Below are positions 1-6,259 of a DNA stretch of 6,259 nucleotides, in pieces (positions within the stretch are counted from its first letter, which is position 1; every line of letters starts with the position of its first letter). The DNA comes from an uncultured Lachnospiraceae bacterium. Its GTDB lineage: Bacteria; Bacillota; Clostridia; Lachnospirales; Lachnospiraceae. Location: positions 1-6,259 of the forward strand of contig CACZNY010000220.1 of assembly GCA_902782655.1 (NCBI GenBank). Reading direction: 5' to 3'. Under the pieces are notes generated by a model. The model was not told the origin of the DNA, searched no databases, and saw nothing but the letters and a program-made list of their open reading frames with translations. A program made the translations under genes and the position numbers.

Positions 1-2864
1 ACGACCTCCGGTTTATCGGTCTTATTCAGCGATACAAGGACGGTTCCATCCTGAGGGAGTATGCTCTTGGCTGCTTCCTGCGCCTTGTAGAACGCAAGTC
101 CTGTACTTTCTGCTATACCCAGCACCTCTCCGGTGGATCTCATCTCCGGTCCTAATATGGGATCTACCTCCGGGAACATATTGAACGGGAATACCGCTTC
201 TTTTATTCCGTAATACGGTATATGTCTTTCTTTCAGTCCCGGCACAGGAGAGGGTCTTCCCGTAAGCTCACCGGTCACTATATCTACTGCAATCGGAACC
301 ATGCTTATGCCGCAGACCTTGGATACAAGCGGCACCGTCCGGGATGCTCTGGGATTGGCCTCTATGACAAATACCTTTCCGTCCTCAATGGCAAACTGGA
401 TATTCAAAAGGCCTTTTACTCCCAGCTCCACTGCCATCCTTTTAGTATAGTCCTTAATGGTCGCCAGATTGTCTGCCGGAATATGCTTAGAGGGTATGAT
501 ACAGGCCGAATCCCCTGAATGTATCCCTGCCAGCTCAATATGCTCCATGACGGCAGGTACATAAGCATGCTCTCCGTCGGATATTGCATCAGCTTCACAT
601 TCCATGGCATGATGCAGGAATCTGTCGATCAAAATGGGTCTGTCGGGCGTAACGCCTACAGCAGCCCTCATATATTCCTCCATCTGGTCGTCATCATAAA
701 CTATCTCCATGCCGCGTCCGCCCAGAACATATGAAGGACGGACCATTACAGGGTAAGAGATTTCAGCCGCTACGTCCTTGGCCTCCTCTACTGTGGTAGC
801 CATTCCCGATTCCGGCATGGGGATACCAAGCTTATCCATCATATTCCTGAAATGATCCCTGTCCTCTGCCAGGTCTATGACCTCAGGCGAAGTGCCCAGT
901 ATCTTCACACCGTTTTTCTTAAGAGATGCCGCAAGGTTCAGCGGTGTCTGTCCTCCAAACTGAGCGATCACCCCGTCCGGCTTTTCTGTCGCATAGATAG
1001 AAAGCACGTCTTCAAGGGTAAGGGGCTCGAAATAGAGTCTGTCAGAGGTATCATAGTCTGTAGAAACAGTCTCCGGGTTGCAGTTTACTATGATAGTCTC
1101 AAATCCGAGTTTTCTAAGGCTTTTGGCAGCATGGACACAGCAATAGTCAAATTCTATGCCCTGCCCGATACGGTTGGGACCTCCTCCCAGTATCATGATC
1201 TTCTTTTTCCCGCTGCCCTTTTGCACCACTCCCTTATCCGAATTATATGTTGAATAGTAATAAGCACTGTCCTCCGTGCCGGATACATGAACTGCATCAT
1301 ATACTTCCACTATTCCTAAAGACTCTCTCTTTTTTCTTATATCATCCTCGGATATGCCCAGGATCTCTGCAAGGTACCGGTCTGAAAAACCATCCTTTTT
1401 TGCCTGTATGAGCATATCATCGGGCGGCAGCTCTCCCACGTGGGACACAAGCCTTTCCTCCTCCTCTACAAGCTCCCTCATCTGTTCGATAAAATATTCT
1501 TTTACATGAGTTGCATCATATATCTCTGATACGGTTGCGCCCTTTCTGAGAGCCTCATACATCTGGAAATGCCTCTCGGAATTAGGGACTGCCAGTCTGT
1601 GAAGAAGCTCCGTTTTCGTAAGAGTATCATATCCTCCGACATGTCCCAGACCGTATCTGCCCTTTTCCAGAGACCTTACTGCTTTTTGAAAAGCCTCCTT
1701 GTAATTCTTTCCTATGGACATGACCTCGCCCACAGCCCGCATCTGTGTCCCGAGCTTGTCATCCACTCCCTTAAACTTCTCAAATGCCCATCTGGCAAAT
1801 TTGACTACAACAAAATCACCGCCGGGCTTATATTGTGAAAGATCTCCCCATACACTGTCTTTAAGCTCCTTAAGGGTAAGTCCCGTTGCAAGCTTGGCTG
1901 ATACCAGCGCTATGGGGAAGCCGGTCGCTTTCGAAGCAAGCGCCGATGACCTTGAGGTTCTCGGATTAATCTCGATAACTATGATCCTTCCGGTTTTGGG
2001 GTCATGCGCGAACTGGACATTTGTTCCGCCTATCACCCCTATATGCTCCACTATTTTATAAGCCTGCTCCTGGAGCTTTTTCTGTACCTCCTCCGAGATG
2101 GTGAGCATAGGCGCCGTACAGAAGGAGTCACCCGTATGTACGCCCATAGGATCAACGTTCTCTATGAAGCATACCGTGATCATATTATTATCCTTATCAC
2201 GAACCACCTCAAGCTCCAGCTCCTCCCAGCCGGATACGCATTCCTCCACCAGTACCTGATGAACGATGGATGCCTGCAGCCCCCTTGCACAGACGGTTTT
2301 TAATTCCTCCTTATTATACACCAGGCCGCCGCCGGCCCCGCCCATTGTATAAGCAGGGCGCAAAACCACGGGATAACCCAGCTCCTCAGCTATCTGCAAT
2401 GCCTCTTCCACTGAATAAGAAACTCTGGAACGGGCCATCTCTATGCCAAGGCTGTCCATCGTCTTCTTAAACTCTACCCTGTCCTCTCCACGCTCAATTG
2501 CATCCACCTGAACGCCAATGACCTTTACGCCGTATTTATCAAGCACGCCGGCCTTGTACAGCTCAGCGCAAAGATTAAGTCCGCTCTGTCCTCCAAGATT
2601 CGGCAGCAGGGCGTCAGGCCTTTCCTTTTCGATTATCTGTGTCAGACGATCCACGTTCAACGGCTCGATATATGTCACATCAGCTGTTTCCGGATCAGTC
2701 ATGATGGTAGCGGGATTTGAATTTACCAGCACTATTTCATATCCCAGGCTTTTAAGCGCCTTGCAGGCCTGAGTGCCGGAATAATCAAACTCGCAGGCCT
2801 GTCCGATTATTATTGGACCCGATCCGATTATCAGTACTTTGTGAATATCTGTTCTTTGTGCCAT
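1..2864 (-). CDS. carB: Carbamoyl-phosphate synthase large subunit, 3' end outside window
   Basis: Makes carbamoyl phosphate from bicarbonate, ammonia (delivered by the CarA glutaminase subunit) and two ATP, feeding pyrimidine and arginine synthesis in the cytoplasm. Reading from the ATG at 2864 gives MAQRTDIHKVLIIGSGPIII, the classic CarB start, and 954 full codons before the window edge. The first ATP-grasp half spans about residues 1-400, with GVHTGDS (H243), NVQFA (Q284) and IEINPR (E298, N300, R302). An oligomerisation region covers about 400-550. The second half starts near 552 with ILGGGPNRIGQGIEFDY and has GIHSGDS (H782), NIQF (Q823) and IEANPR (E835). Only about 25 residues of the C-terminal MGS-like allosteric domain are visible; roughly 110 residues are missing compared with the usual length of about 1,070. 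I translated the ends and key motifs by hand and saw no frame break. The start has a strong GGAGG site. No carA precedes it; thrS does, with a hairpin between. Identity is essentially certain; control is not. Confidence 0.98.
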   Translation of the reverse strand, partial: MAQRTDIHKVLIIGSGPIIIGQACEFDYSGTQACKALKSLGYEIVLVNSNPATIMTDPETADVTYIEPLNVDRLTQIIEKERPDALLPNLGGQSGLNLCAELYKAGVLDKYGVKVIGVQVDAIERGEDRVEFKKTMDSLGIEMARSRVSYSVEEALQIAEELGYPVVLRPAYTMGGAGGGLVYNKEELKTVCARGLQASIVHQVLVEECVSGWEELELEVVRDKDNNMITVCFIENVDPMGVHTGDSFCTAPMLTISEEVQKKLQEQAYKIVEHIGVIGGTNVQFAHDPKTGRIIVIEINPRTSRSSALASKATGFPIALVSAKLATGLTLKELKDSVWGDLSQYKPGGDFVVVKFARWAFEKFKGVDDKLGTQMRAVGEVMSIGKNYKEAFQKAVRSLEKGRYGLGHVGGYDTLTKTELLHRLAVPNSERHFQMYEALRKGATVSEIYDATHVKEYFIEQMRELVEEEERLVSHVGELPPDDMLIQAKKDGFSDRYLAEILGISEDDIRKKRESLGIVEVYDAVHVSGTEDSAYYYSTYNSDKGVVQKGSGKKKIMILGGGPNRIGQGIEFDYCCVHAAKSLRKLGFETIIVNCNPETVSTDYDTSDRLYFEPLTLEDVLSIYATEKPDGVIAQFGGQTPLNLAASLKKNGVKILGTSPEVIDLAEDRDHFRNMMDKLGIPMPESGMATTVEEAKDVAAEISYPVMVRPSYVLGGRGMEIVYDDDQMEEYMRAAVGVTPDRPILIDRFLHHAMECEADAISDGEHAYVPAVMEHIELAGIHSGDSACIIPSKHIPADNLATIKDYTKRMAVELGVKGLLNIQFAIEDGKVFVIEANPRASRTVPLVSKVCGISMVPIAVDIVTGELTGRPSPVPGLKERHIPYYGIKEAVFPFNMFPEVDPILGPEMRSTGEVLGIAESTGLAFYKAQEAAKSILPQDGTVLVSLNKTDKPEV

Positions 2865-2871
2865 TAACTTT

Positions 2872-2880
2872 CCCCTCCCC
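2872..2880 (-). promoter_or_regulatory. carB ribosome-binding site
   Basis: The minus strand reads GGGGAGGGG, followed by seven bases (AAAGTTA) and the ATG at 2864. The core GGAGG (2874-2878) lies nine bases from the start. This fixes the carB start and predicts strong translation. Confidence 0.85.
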
Positions 2881-2911
2881 GATTAAAATTCAGGCAAATC
2901 TATTTCTTTCT

Positions 2912-2947
2912 GTAACAAAGAGGACAGGCCGCTTTCACAACCTGTCC
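2912..2947 (-). terminator. Intrinsic terminator or attenuator hairpin between thrS and carB
   Basis: About 15 bases after the thrS stop, the minus-strand RNA has GGACAGG (2947-2941) pairing with CCTGTCC (2928-2922). Allowing G-U pairs, the stem extends inward through UUGU/GCGG to about 11 bp, closed by a GAAA tetraloop. It is followed by TCTTTGTTA, a moderately U-rich tail. This fits an intrinsic terminator for thrS. The tail is interrupted by C and G, so termination may be partial. Because carB follows within about 60 bases without an obvious promoter, the hairpin could also act as an attenuator. The opposite strand has the 7-bp core followed by CGTTTTAT, so it might also stop plus-strand transcripts. 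Confidence 0.7.
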
Positions 2948-2961
2948 CGTTTTATAAAAAT

Positions 2962-4749
2962 CTATCCTATCTCATCCGTCGAGGTGATGAGCTCTATCAG
3001 ATGCTCTTCATTCATCTTCCGGCACATAGCCACCAGCTGGTCGATCGTTACGCCGTGAAGCTGCTGCTTCACACCTCTTATATTGATGGAGACCGTTCTC
3101 TCCTCTACCTCCTTATCACCGACGACTATAATATAAGGATCCTTAAGATTCTTATATTCCTTGATCTTTTCATTCATATTCTTGTCAGCAGTATCGCATT
3201 CAACCCTTACCCCGGCATTCTCAAGTATGCGCTTTAACTCCAGCGCGTACTCATTGTGCTCGACCCTGATAGGCACTATCCCTGCCTGATAGGGTGAAAG
3301 CCAGAAGGGAAATGCCCCTTTGAAATTCTCTATCAGTATACCTATGAACCGCTCAAAGGAGCCGAAGATAGCTCTGTGGATCACCACAGGCTGTACCATC
3401 TTTCCGCTCTGATCCTGATATGTAAGACCGAAATTGTGCGGAAGCTGGAAATCCAGCTGCACCGTACCGCATTGCCATTCCCGTCCTATGGCATCCTTGA
3501 TCTGAAGATCAATCTTGGGTCCGTAGAAGGCTCCGTCGCCTTCGTTTATCTCATAACCGCCTTCTCCGTACTTTCTGTCCAGTATGCGTTTTAGAGCTGC
3601 CTCTGCCTGATTCCAGTCCTCTATGTCTCCCATGAAATCCTCAGGCCTTGTGGAAAGCTCCGCCCTATAGGTAATTCCAAAGGTGGAATAGATCTCATCG
3701 GCGATAGAAATTATATTTTCAATCTCCTCCTCTATCTGCGCAACGGATACAAAAGTGTGATCATCGTCCTGTCTGAATGCCTGTACCCTGAAGAGCCCGT
3801 TCAAAGCCCCGCTCTTCTCCTTGCGGTGTACCATATCTATCTCATTATATCTGATGGGAAGTTCCCTGTATGAGTGATTCGTGCGGGCATATGTATTCAT
3901 GGCATTGGGACAGTTCATGGGTTTGGCCGCCATCACATCATCGGCATCCGGTGTCCATGTCGTTCCGGGCACTATAAACATATTATCCTGATAATGAGCC
4001 CAATGTCCGGATATGAGCCATAGCTTTTTATTATTGATCACCGGAGCGGATATCTCCTGATAACCGTTCCTGTCATGGATATCTCTCCAGTATTCCACAA
4101 GGGAACGGTACATTCTCCATCCCCGGGGAAGCCAGTATGGCATGCCCGGAGCGGTTTCGTGGAACATGAACAGCTGAAGCTCGGGTCCGAGCTTCTTATG
4201 ATCCCTTTCCTCCGCCTCCTTAACAAAGGCCAGATGCTTTTTTAACTCATCCTTTGAAGGGAATGCATAGATGTATATCCTTTGCATCGAGTCATTTTTA
4301 GCATCCCCACGCCAATAGGCTGCAGAAACGGCCTTGACCTTAAAAGCGGTCTGCAATAGTTCGGTCGAATTCTCAACATGCGGTCCTCTGCACAGATCCA
4401 CATAATCATCTCCCGTATAATAAATGCTTATTGTCTCATCTTCGGGAAGATCTTTTACTATCTCGACCTTGTACTTCTGATCCTTGAAAAGCTCCAGCGC
4501 CTCCTGTTTGGAAACCTCTTTTCTTGTCCAGGCCTCCTTTCGCTTAAGGATCTCCCTCATCCTTTCCTCAATGGCAGTAAAATCATCCGGAGACGCGGGT
4601 CTGGGCAGCACAAAATCATAATATGCGCCGTCCGCTATCTGCGGACCTATGGCATACTGTACGTCCTTTCCGAAAATCTCAATTACTGCTTTTGCCAGAA
4701 CATGTGCCAGCGAATGCCGGTACAGCGATAAAAATTCTTCTTTTTCCAT
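2962..4749 (-). CDS. thrS: Threonyl-tRNA synthetase, short form lacking the TGS domain
   Basis: Charges tRNA-Thr with threonine using ATP, in the cytoplasm; a class II synthetase. The protein has 595 residues against about 640 for the common bacterial form. It starts directly in the N2 editing domain: HSLAH gives H12 and H16, and VDLCRGPH gives D118, C120 and H124, the set that deacylates mischarged Ser-tRNA. The catalytic domain (about 190-480) has zinc ligands C280, H331 and H458 at the same spacing as the E. coli enzyme, motif 2 arginine R309, substrate residues Q327, D329, C427 and Q431, and motif 3 GSFER (R467). The anticodon-binding domain fills about 485-590. The missing TGS domain is not a start-choice error: upstream in frame there is no ATG, GTG or TTG before a TAA stop about 14 codons away. 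The motif around C280 reads KPMNCPNAM instead of the common KPMNCPGH. A promoter and palindrome lie just upstream; no T-box leader is present. Function is very secure. Confidence 0.98.
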   Translation of the reverse strand: MEKEEFLSLYRHSLAHVLAKAVIEIFGKDVQYAIGPQIADGAYYDFVLPRPASPDDFTAIEERMREILKRKEAWTRKEVSKQEALELFKDQKYKVEIVKDLPEDETISIYYTGDDYVDLCRGPHVENSTELLQTAFKVKAVSAAYWRGDAKNDSMQRIYIYAFPSKDELKKHLAFVKEAEERDHKKLGPELQLFMFHETAPGMPYWLPRGWRMYRSLVEYWRDIHDRNGYQEISAPVINNKKLWLISGHWAHYQDNMFIVPGTTWTPDADDVMAAKPMNCPNAMNTYARTNHSYRELPIRYNEIDMVHRKEKSGALNGLFRVQAFRQDDDHTFVSVAQIEEEIENIISIADEIYSTFGITYRAELSTRPEDFMGDIEDWNQAEAALKRILDRKYGEGGYEINEGDGAFYGPKIDLQIKDAIGREWQCGTVQLDFQLPHNFGLTYQDQSGKMVQPVVIHRAIFGSFERFIGILIENFKGAFPFWLSPYQAGIVPIRVEHNEYALELKRILENAGVRVECDTADKNMNEKIKEYKNLKDPYIIVVGDKEVEERTVSINIRGVKQQLHGVTIDQLVAMCRKMNEEHLIELITSTDEIG

Positions 4750-4751
4750 AG

Positions 4752-4760
4752 TGATATAAT
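4752..4760 (+). promoter_or_regulatory. Mirror-image extended -10 element on the opposite strand
   Basis: Because of the palindrome, the plus strand also reads TGATATAAT here, facing the thrS promoter. Any transcript would run rightward, antisense to the 3' end of the protease gene. No -35 hexamer is seen. It may simply be a by-product of the repeat. Confidence 0.3.
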
Positions 4761-4767
4761 CCTCTCC
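4761..4767 (-). promoter_or_regulatory. thrS ribosome-binding site inside a palindrome arm
   Basis: The minus strand reads GGAGAGG, eleven bases before the thrS ATG, a slightly long spacing. It lies in the start-proximal arm of the inverted repeat at 4752-4799. The two bases that make the arms unequal (CC at 4766-4767 on the plus strand) are what turn AGAGG into GGAGAGG. Confidence 0.75.
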
Positions 4768-4790
4768 GTTAGATGCACATCTAACAGAGG

Positions 4791-4799
4791 ATTATATCA
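4791..4799 (-). promoter_or_regulatory. Extended -10 promoter for thrS
   Basis: The minus strand reads TGATATAAT, a perfect TGnTATAAT extended -10 element, 41 bases ahead of the thrS ATG. No good -35 hexamer is visible at 16-18 bases, which extended -10 promoters can tolerate. Transcription would start near 4785-4782, giving a leader of about 35 bases that begins with the inner hairpin GTTAGAT/ATCTAAC and then the ribosome-binding site. Start position is inferred from spacing only. Confidence 0.65.
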
Positions 4800-4824
4800 T
4801 AAAATGCGACAGGTGCATAATAAA

Positions 4825-6084
4825 TTATCTTCCTTTTGACAACTCCTTAAGCGCTGCCTCAAGCTGATTATCCGACCCGTCTTTAAGGTAAGCCTCAGCA
4901 TCAAGCTCCACCTCTATATCAGGCTTGATCCCCACCTCATGAATGGTCTCACCATTGGGAAGATAATACTGTCCTACGGTAAATTCAACTGCAGTCCCGT
5001 CTCCTAATCCGTAAGTGTTCTGTATTATCCCCTTTCCGAAGGTATTGGTTCCCATGACAGTTGCCTTGTCATAGTCTTTCATGGCGCCTGTAAGTATCTC
5101 CGCTGCCGAAGCAGTATTATCATTTACAAGAATGATTACGGGAATATCTATCTCATGCTTTCCATCTGATTCCCATTCAAACCTGTACCCGTCCTTTGTT
5201 TCAGAATAGGCAATGAGCCCTTTTGGAAGCATCTGGGAGGCTATATCTGCGCAGGAATCCACAAGACCTCCGGGATTGCTTCTCAGATCCAGCACAAGAG
5301 CCTTCATTCCCTCCTTTTCAAGATCATTCTTTGCCTCAATAAACTGCGATACTGTGATCTCATCAAATTCCAGGATACGAATGTAACCTATTTTTCTTTT
5401 TTCATCCTCCATCCTGGCTTCTACTGTATTTACCTCTACCTTTACACGCCTGACCGTAAATTCCAGCTCCTCGGTTCCCCGGAGCACCTTTATATTTACC
5501 GTCGTTCCGGTTTCACCCTTTACATGAGAAGCAACCTCGGCGGATGTCCATCCTGTGGCATCTTCACCGTCTACCTCAAGGAAATAATCTCCCTCTTTCA
5601 TCCCCGCTTCTTCTGCAGCATACCCTTTCATGACTGATGCCACATAACATATGTCCAAATCCCGGTCCATCCCGATCGTACAGCCTATACCTGAAAACTC
5701 CCCGGCATTCTCCTCCCTGCTCTGCTTAAGCTCATCTCTGGTAAAATATTCTGCATACCTATCACCAAGAGAACCCACTATGCCTTTGTAAATCCCGTCA
5801 GCCTCTGAGACCTCGTCTCTATCACCCATGTAGTATTTATCGATCACAGATTCTAAAAGGCCTATCTTCTTCTGTGTTGACGCAGCAAGAGAATTCGGAG
5901 ATCTGAACGCAGCAAAATAAATTATAAGAGCAAGCAGGATGCCTGCCGCAAAGCCTGCAAAAAACAGAGGTATCACCCCGGCCCTCTTTGCCGGACGGTT
6001 TGGTCTTTCATTATATCCCGTATAGGGGACATCCATTAAAGCATATTGTCCCTTTCCGGTCTGCTGCCAGGTTTTATTGTTCAT
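4825..6084 (-). CDS. S41 family C-terminal processing peptidase, membrane-anchored, with PDZ domain
   Basis: A serine protease of the CtpA/CtpB/Prc family, which trims or degrades envelope proteins from their C-termini on the outer face of the membrane. The 419-residue protein has a cytoplasmic tail of about 35 residues rich in polar and basic residues, one hydrophobic segment at about 36-60, and no obvious cleavage site after it, so it is probably anchored. A PDZ domain follows at about 128-213, with the binding loop FSGIGCTIG. The S41 core shows DLRSNPGG (266-273), NTASAAEI with nucleophile S326, and GTNTFGKGIIQ with K351 and Q355. The 25-residue Ser-Lys spacing and the K-x3-Q match the family's Ser/Lys/Gln set, so the enzyme looks active. 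The length is normal for a Gram-positive Ctp. The start is fixed by AAGGAG five bases upstream. In many Firmicutes such a gene follows ftsEX and a peptidoglycan hydrolase gene; whether that holds here lies outside the window. Its specific substrate cannot be told. Confidence 0.96.
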   Translation of the reverse strand: MNNKTWQQTGKGQYALMDVPYTGYNERPNRPAKRAGVIPLFFAGFAAGILLALIIYFAAFRSPNSLAASTQKKIGLLESVIDKYYMGDRDEVSEADGIYKGIVGSLGDRYAEYFTRDELKQSREENAGEFSGIGCTIGMDRDLDICYVASVMKGYAAEEAGMKEGDYFLEVDGEDATGWTSAEVASHVKGETGTTVNIKVLRGTEELEFTVRRVKVEVNTVEARMEDEKRKIGYIRILEFDEITVSQFIEAKNDLEKEGMKALVLDLRSNPGGLVDSCADIASQMLPKGLIAYSETKDGYRFEWESDGKHEIDIPVIILVNDNTASAAEILTGAMKDYDKATVMGTNTFGKGIIQNTYGLGDGTAVEFTVGQYYLPNGETIHEVGIKPDIEVELDAEAYLKDGSDNQLEAALKELSKGR

Positions 6085-6243
6085 TGTCTCTCCTTAAAAA
6101 ACGATCTGTTAAAACCCAAAAAACTCGTCTTTCATCCATAAAATGCCATTTTATATCTGACACAGTCTGTATCGAGCCGATCCCGTAACGCGAAGCCAGC
6201 CCTTAGGGTAAGCGACAAAAGCACGGCCGCTTACGGTATCCGG
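6085..6243 (-). other. Non-coding leader of the protease gene with three predicted stem-loops
   Basis: No open frame of useful length crosses this region on the minus strand. In transcription order it could fold into three stems. The first is a long interrupted stem at about 6175-6245. The second is a short hairpin at 6159-6173 (GATACA/TGTGTC with one G-U pair, loop GAC). The third is an AT-rich palindrome at 6138-6154 (ATAAAATG/CATTTTAT around one base). Next come two T6 runs (6118-6123 and 6096-6101 on this strand) and the ribosome-binding site. I do not recognise a known riboswitch class and see no convincing -35/-10 pair; TATAAA just before the third stem is the best -10-like string. Confidence 0.5.
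6090..6095 (-). promoter_or_regulatory. Protease gene ribosome-binding site
   Basis: The minus strand reads AAGGAG, then AGACA and the ATG at 6084: a strong site at standard spacing that supports the chosen start. Confidence 0.85.
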
Positions 6244-6245
6244 CT
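6175..6245 (-). repeat. Long interrupted inverted repeat upstream of the protease gene
   Basis: On the minus strand AGCCG (6245-6241) pairs with CGGCT (6179-6175), and CCGTAA (6236-6231) with TTACGG (6188-6183), separated by a small GATA/GAT internal loop. The stem continues through GCG (6230-6228) with CGC (6192-6190) past a bulged G, and GCC (6227-6225) with GGC (6197-6195) past a TT bulge: about 17 pairs in all. The loop contains a further CCC-TAA-GGG. No U-run follows, so it is not a typical intrinsic terminator. It could be a structured RNA leader, a 3' end-stabilising structure of the upstream gene, or a dispersed palindromic element. Confidence 0.6.
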
Positions 6246-6259
6246 ATTTCAGGTATGAC
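6244..6259 (-). CDS. Possible last codons of an upstream gene (ends SYLK-stop)
   Basis: One minus-strand frame reads Ser-Tyr-Leu-Lys then TAG at 6246-6244, immediately before the long stem. Several Firmicute M23/EnvC-type peptidoglycan hydrolases end in a similar NPxSYL tail, and such genes are common neighbours of ctp. Four codons cannot prove this. Another frame stays open to a TAA at 6205-6203 and is an alternative, though it would run into the stem. Confidence 0.25.

Larger units (their letters stand above)
2865..2961 (-). other. thrS-carB intergenic spacer
   Basis: This 97-base spacer holds the hairpin described above and the carB ribosome-binding site. I looked for a carB promoter. The best -10-like string, TTTAAT at 2882-2887, has no -35 partner at normal spacing and would place the start of transcription inside the ribosome-binding site, so I do not call it. 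I saw no PyrR-binding consensus. Confidence 0.6.
4752..4799. repeat. Near-perfect 22-bp inverted repeat in the thrS leader
   Basis: The right arm (4778-4799) is the exact reverse complement of the left arm (4752-4775), except for two extra bases, CC at 4766-4767. The arms are separated by only CA (4776-4777). Each arm, read inward, begins TGATATAAT and ends GTTAGATG. A transcript running through from the protease gene could form one long hairpin covering the thrS ribosome-binding site. There is no U-run after it in either direction, so it is not a normal intrinsic terminator. It could alternatively be a protein-binding operator. Confidence 0.9.

Noticed and set aside
1..60. carB reading frame open at the window edge, as a truncated gene
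   Set aside because: The protein continues in normal CarB sequence into the start of the MGS-like domain; the cut is the window boundary, not a mutation.
852..1253. Open frame of 133 codons on the plus strand
   Set aside because: It lies wholly antisense within carB, whose protein motifs are unmistakable in the other strand; no ribosome-binding site or recognisable domain.
4378..4731. Open frame of 117 codons on the plus strand
   Set aside because: Antisense shadow of the thrS N-terminal region, with low-complexity translation and no family resemblance.
4752..4799. Palindrome as an intrinsic terminator for the protease gene
   Set aside because: The stem is long enough, but no U-run follows on either strand, and it overlaps the thrS promoter and ribosome-binding site.
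6096..6123. Two A6 tracts 22 bases apart plus an A4 tract, as phased bent DNA or terminator tails
   Set aside because: Only two or three tracts, no GC-rich stem directly before either run, and AT-rich leaders commonly show this.
5988..6188. Plus-strand frame of 66 codons crossing the protease start
   Set aside because: Overlaps the protease coding start and the structured leader in antisense; no supporting signal.

Overview
This is a compact housekeeping stretch of a bacterial chromosome. All three recognisable genes lie on the minus strand, so transcription runs right to left: a membrane-anchored S41 C-terminal processing protease (4825-6084), then threonyl-tRNA synthetase thrS (2962-4749), then the large subunit of carbamoyl-phosphate synthase carB (2864 down to base 1, cut by the window edge). 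The protein sequences, strong Shine-Dalgarno sites, moderate base composition and frequent ATA isoleucine codons suggest a Clostridia-type Firmicute. The CarB wording looks most like Lachnospiraceae to me, but that is recollection and no search was run. I see no mobile elements, CRISPR arrays, tRNA/rRNA genes or phage genes.

Region by region from the right (upstream) end. 6085-6259 is non-coding apart from a possible last few codons of an upstream gene. Its minus-strand sequence can fold into three consecutive stem-loops ahead of the protease gene. 4825-6084 encodes the protease: short cytoplasmic tail, one membrane segment, PDZ domain and a Ser/Lys/Gln catalytic set. 4750-4824 is a 75-base spacer dominated by a near-perfect 22-bp inverted repeat. 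Its far arm carries an extended -10 promoter for thrS and its near arm carries the thrS ribosome-binding site. 2962-4749 encodes a ThrRS that lacks the usual N-terminal TGS domain but keeps editing, catalytic and anticodon-binding domains with their key residues. 2865-2961 holds a terminator-like hairpin and the carB ribosome-binding site. 1-2864 encodes the first 954 residues of CarB, with both ATP-grasp halves intact.

The genes serve separate jobs: envelope proteolysis, threonyl-tRNA supply, and carbamoyl phosphate for pyrimidines and arginine. They are probably co-directional neighbours with partly separate control rather than one pathway operon. I found no convincing new biological system. 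The most interesting signals are regulatory. The thrS palindrome should sequester the ribosome-binding site in read-through transcripts but leave it free in transcripts from its own promoter. There is no T-box leader for thrS. carB has no carA immediately upstream and sits behind a hairpin with no clear promoter of its own.
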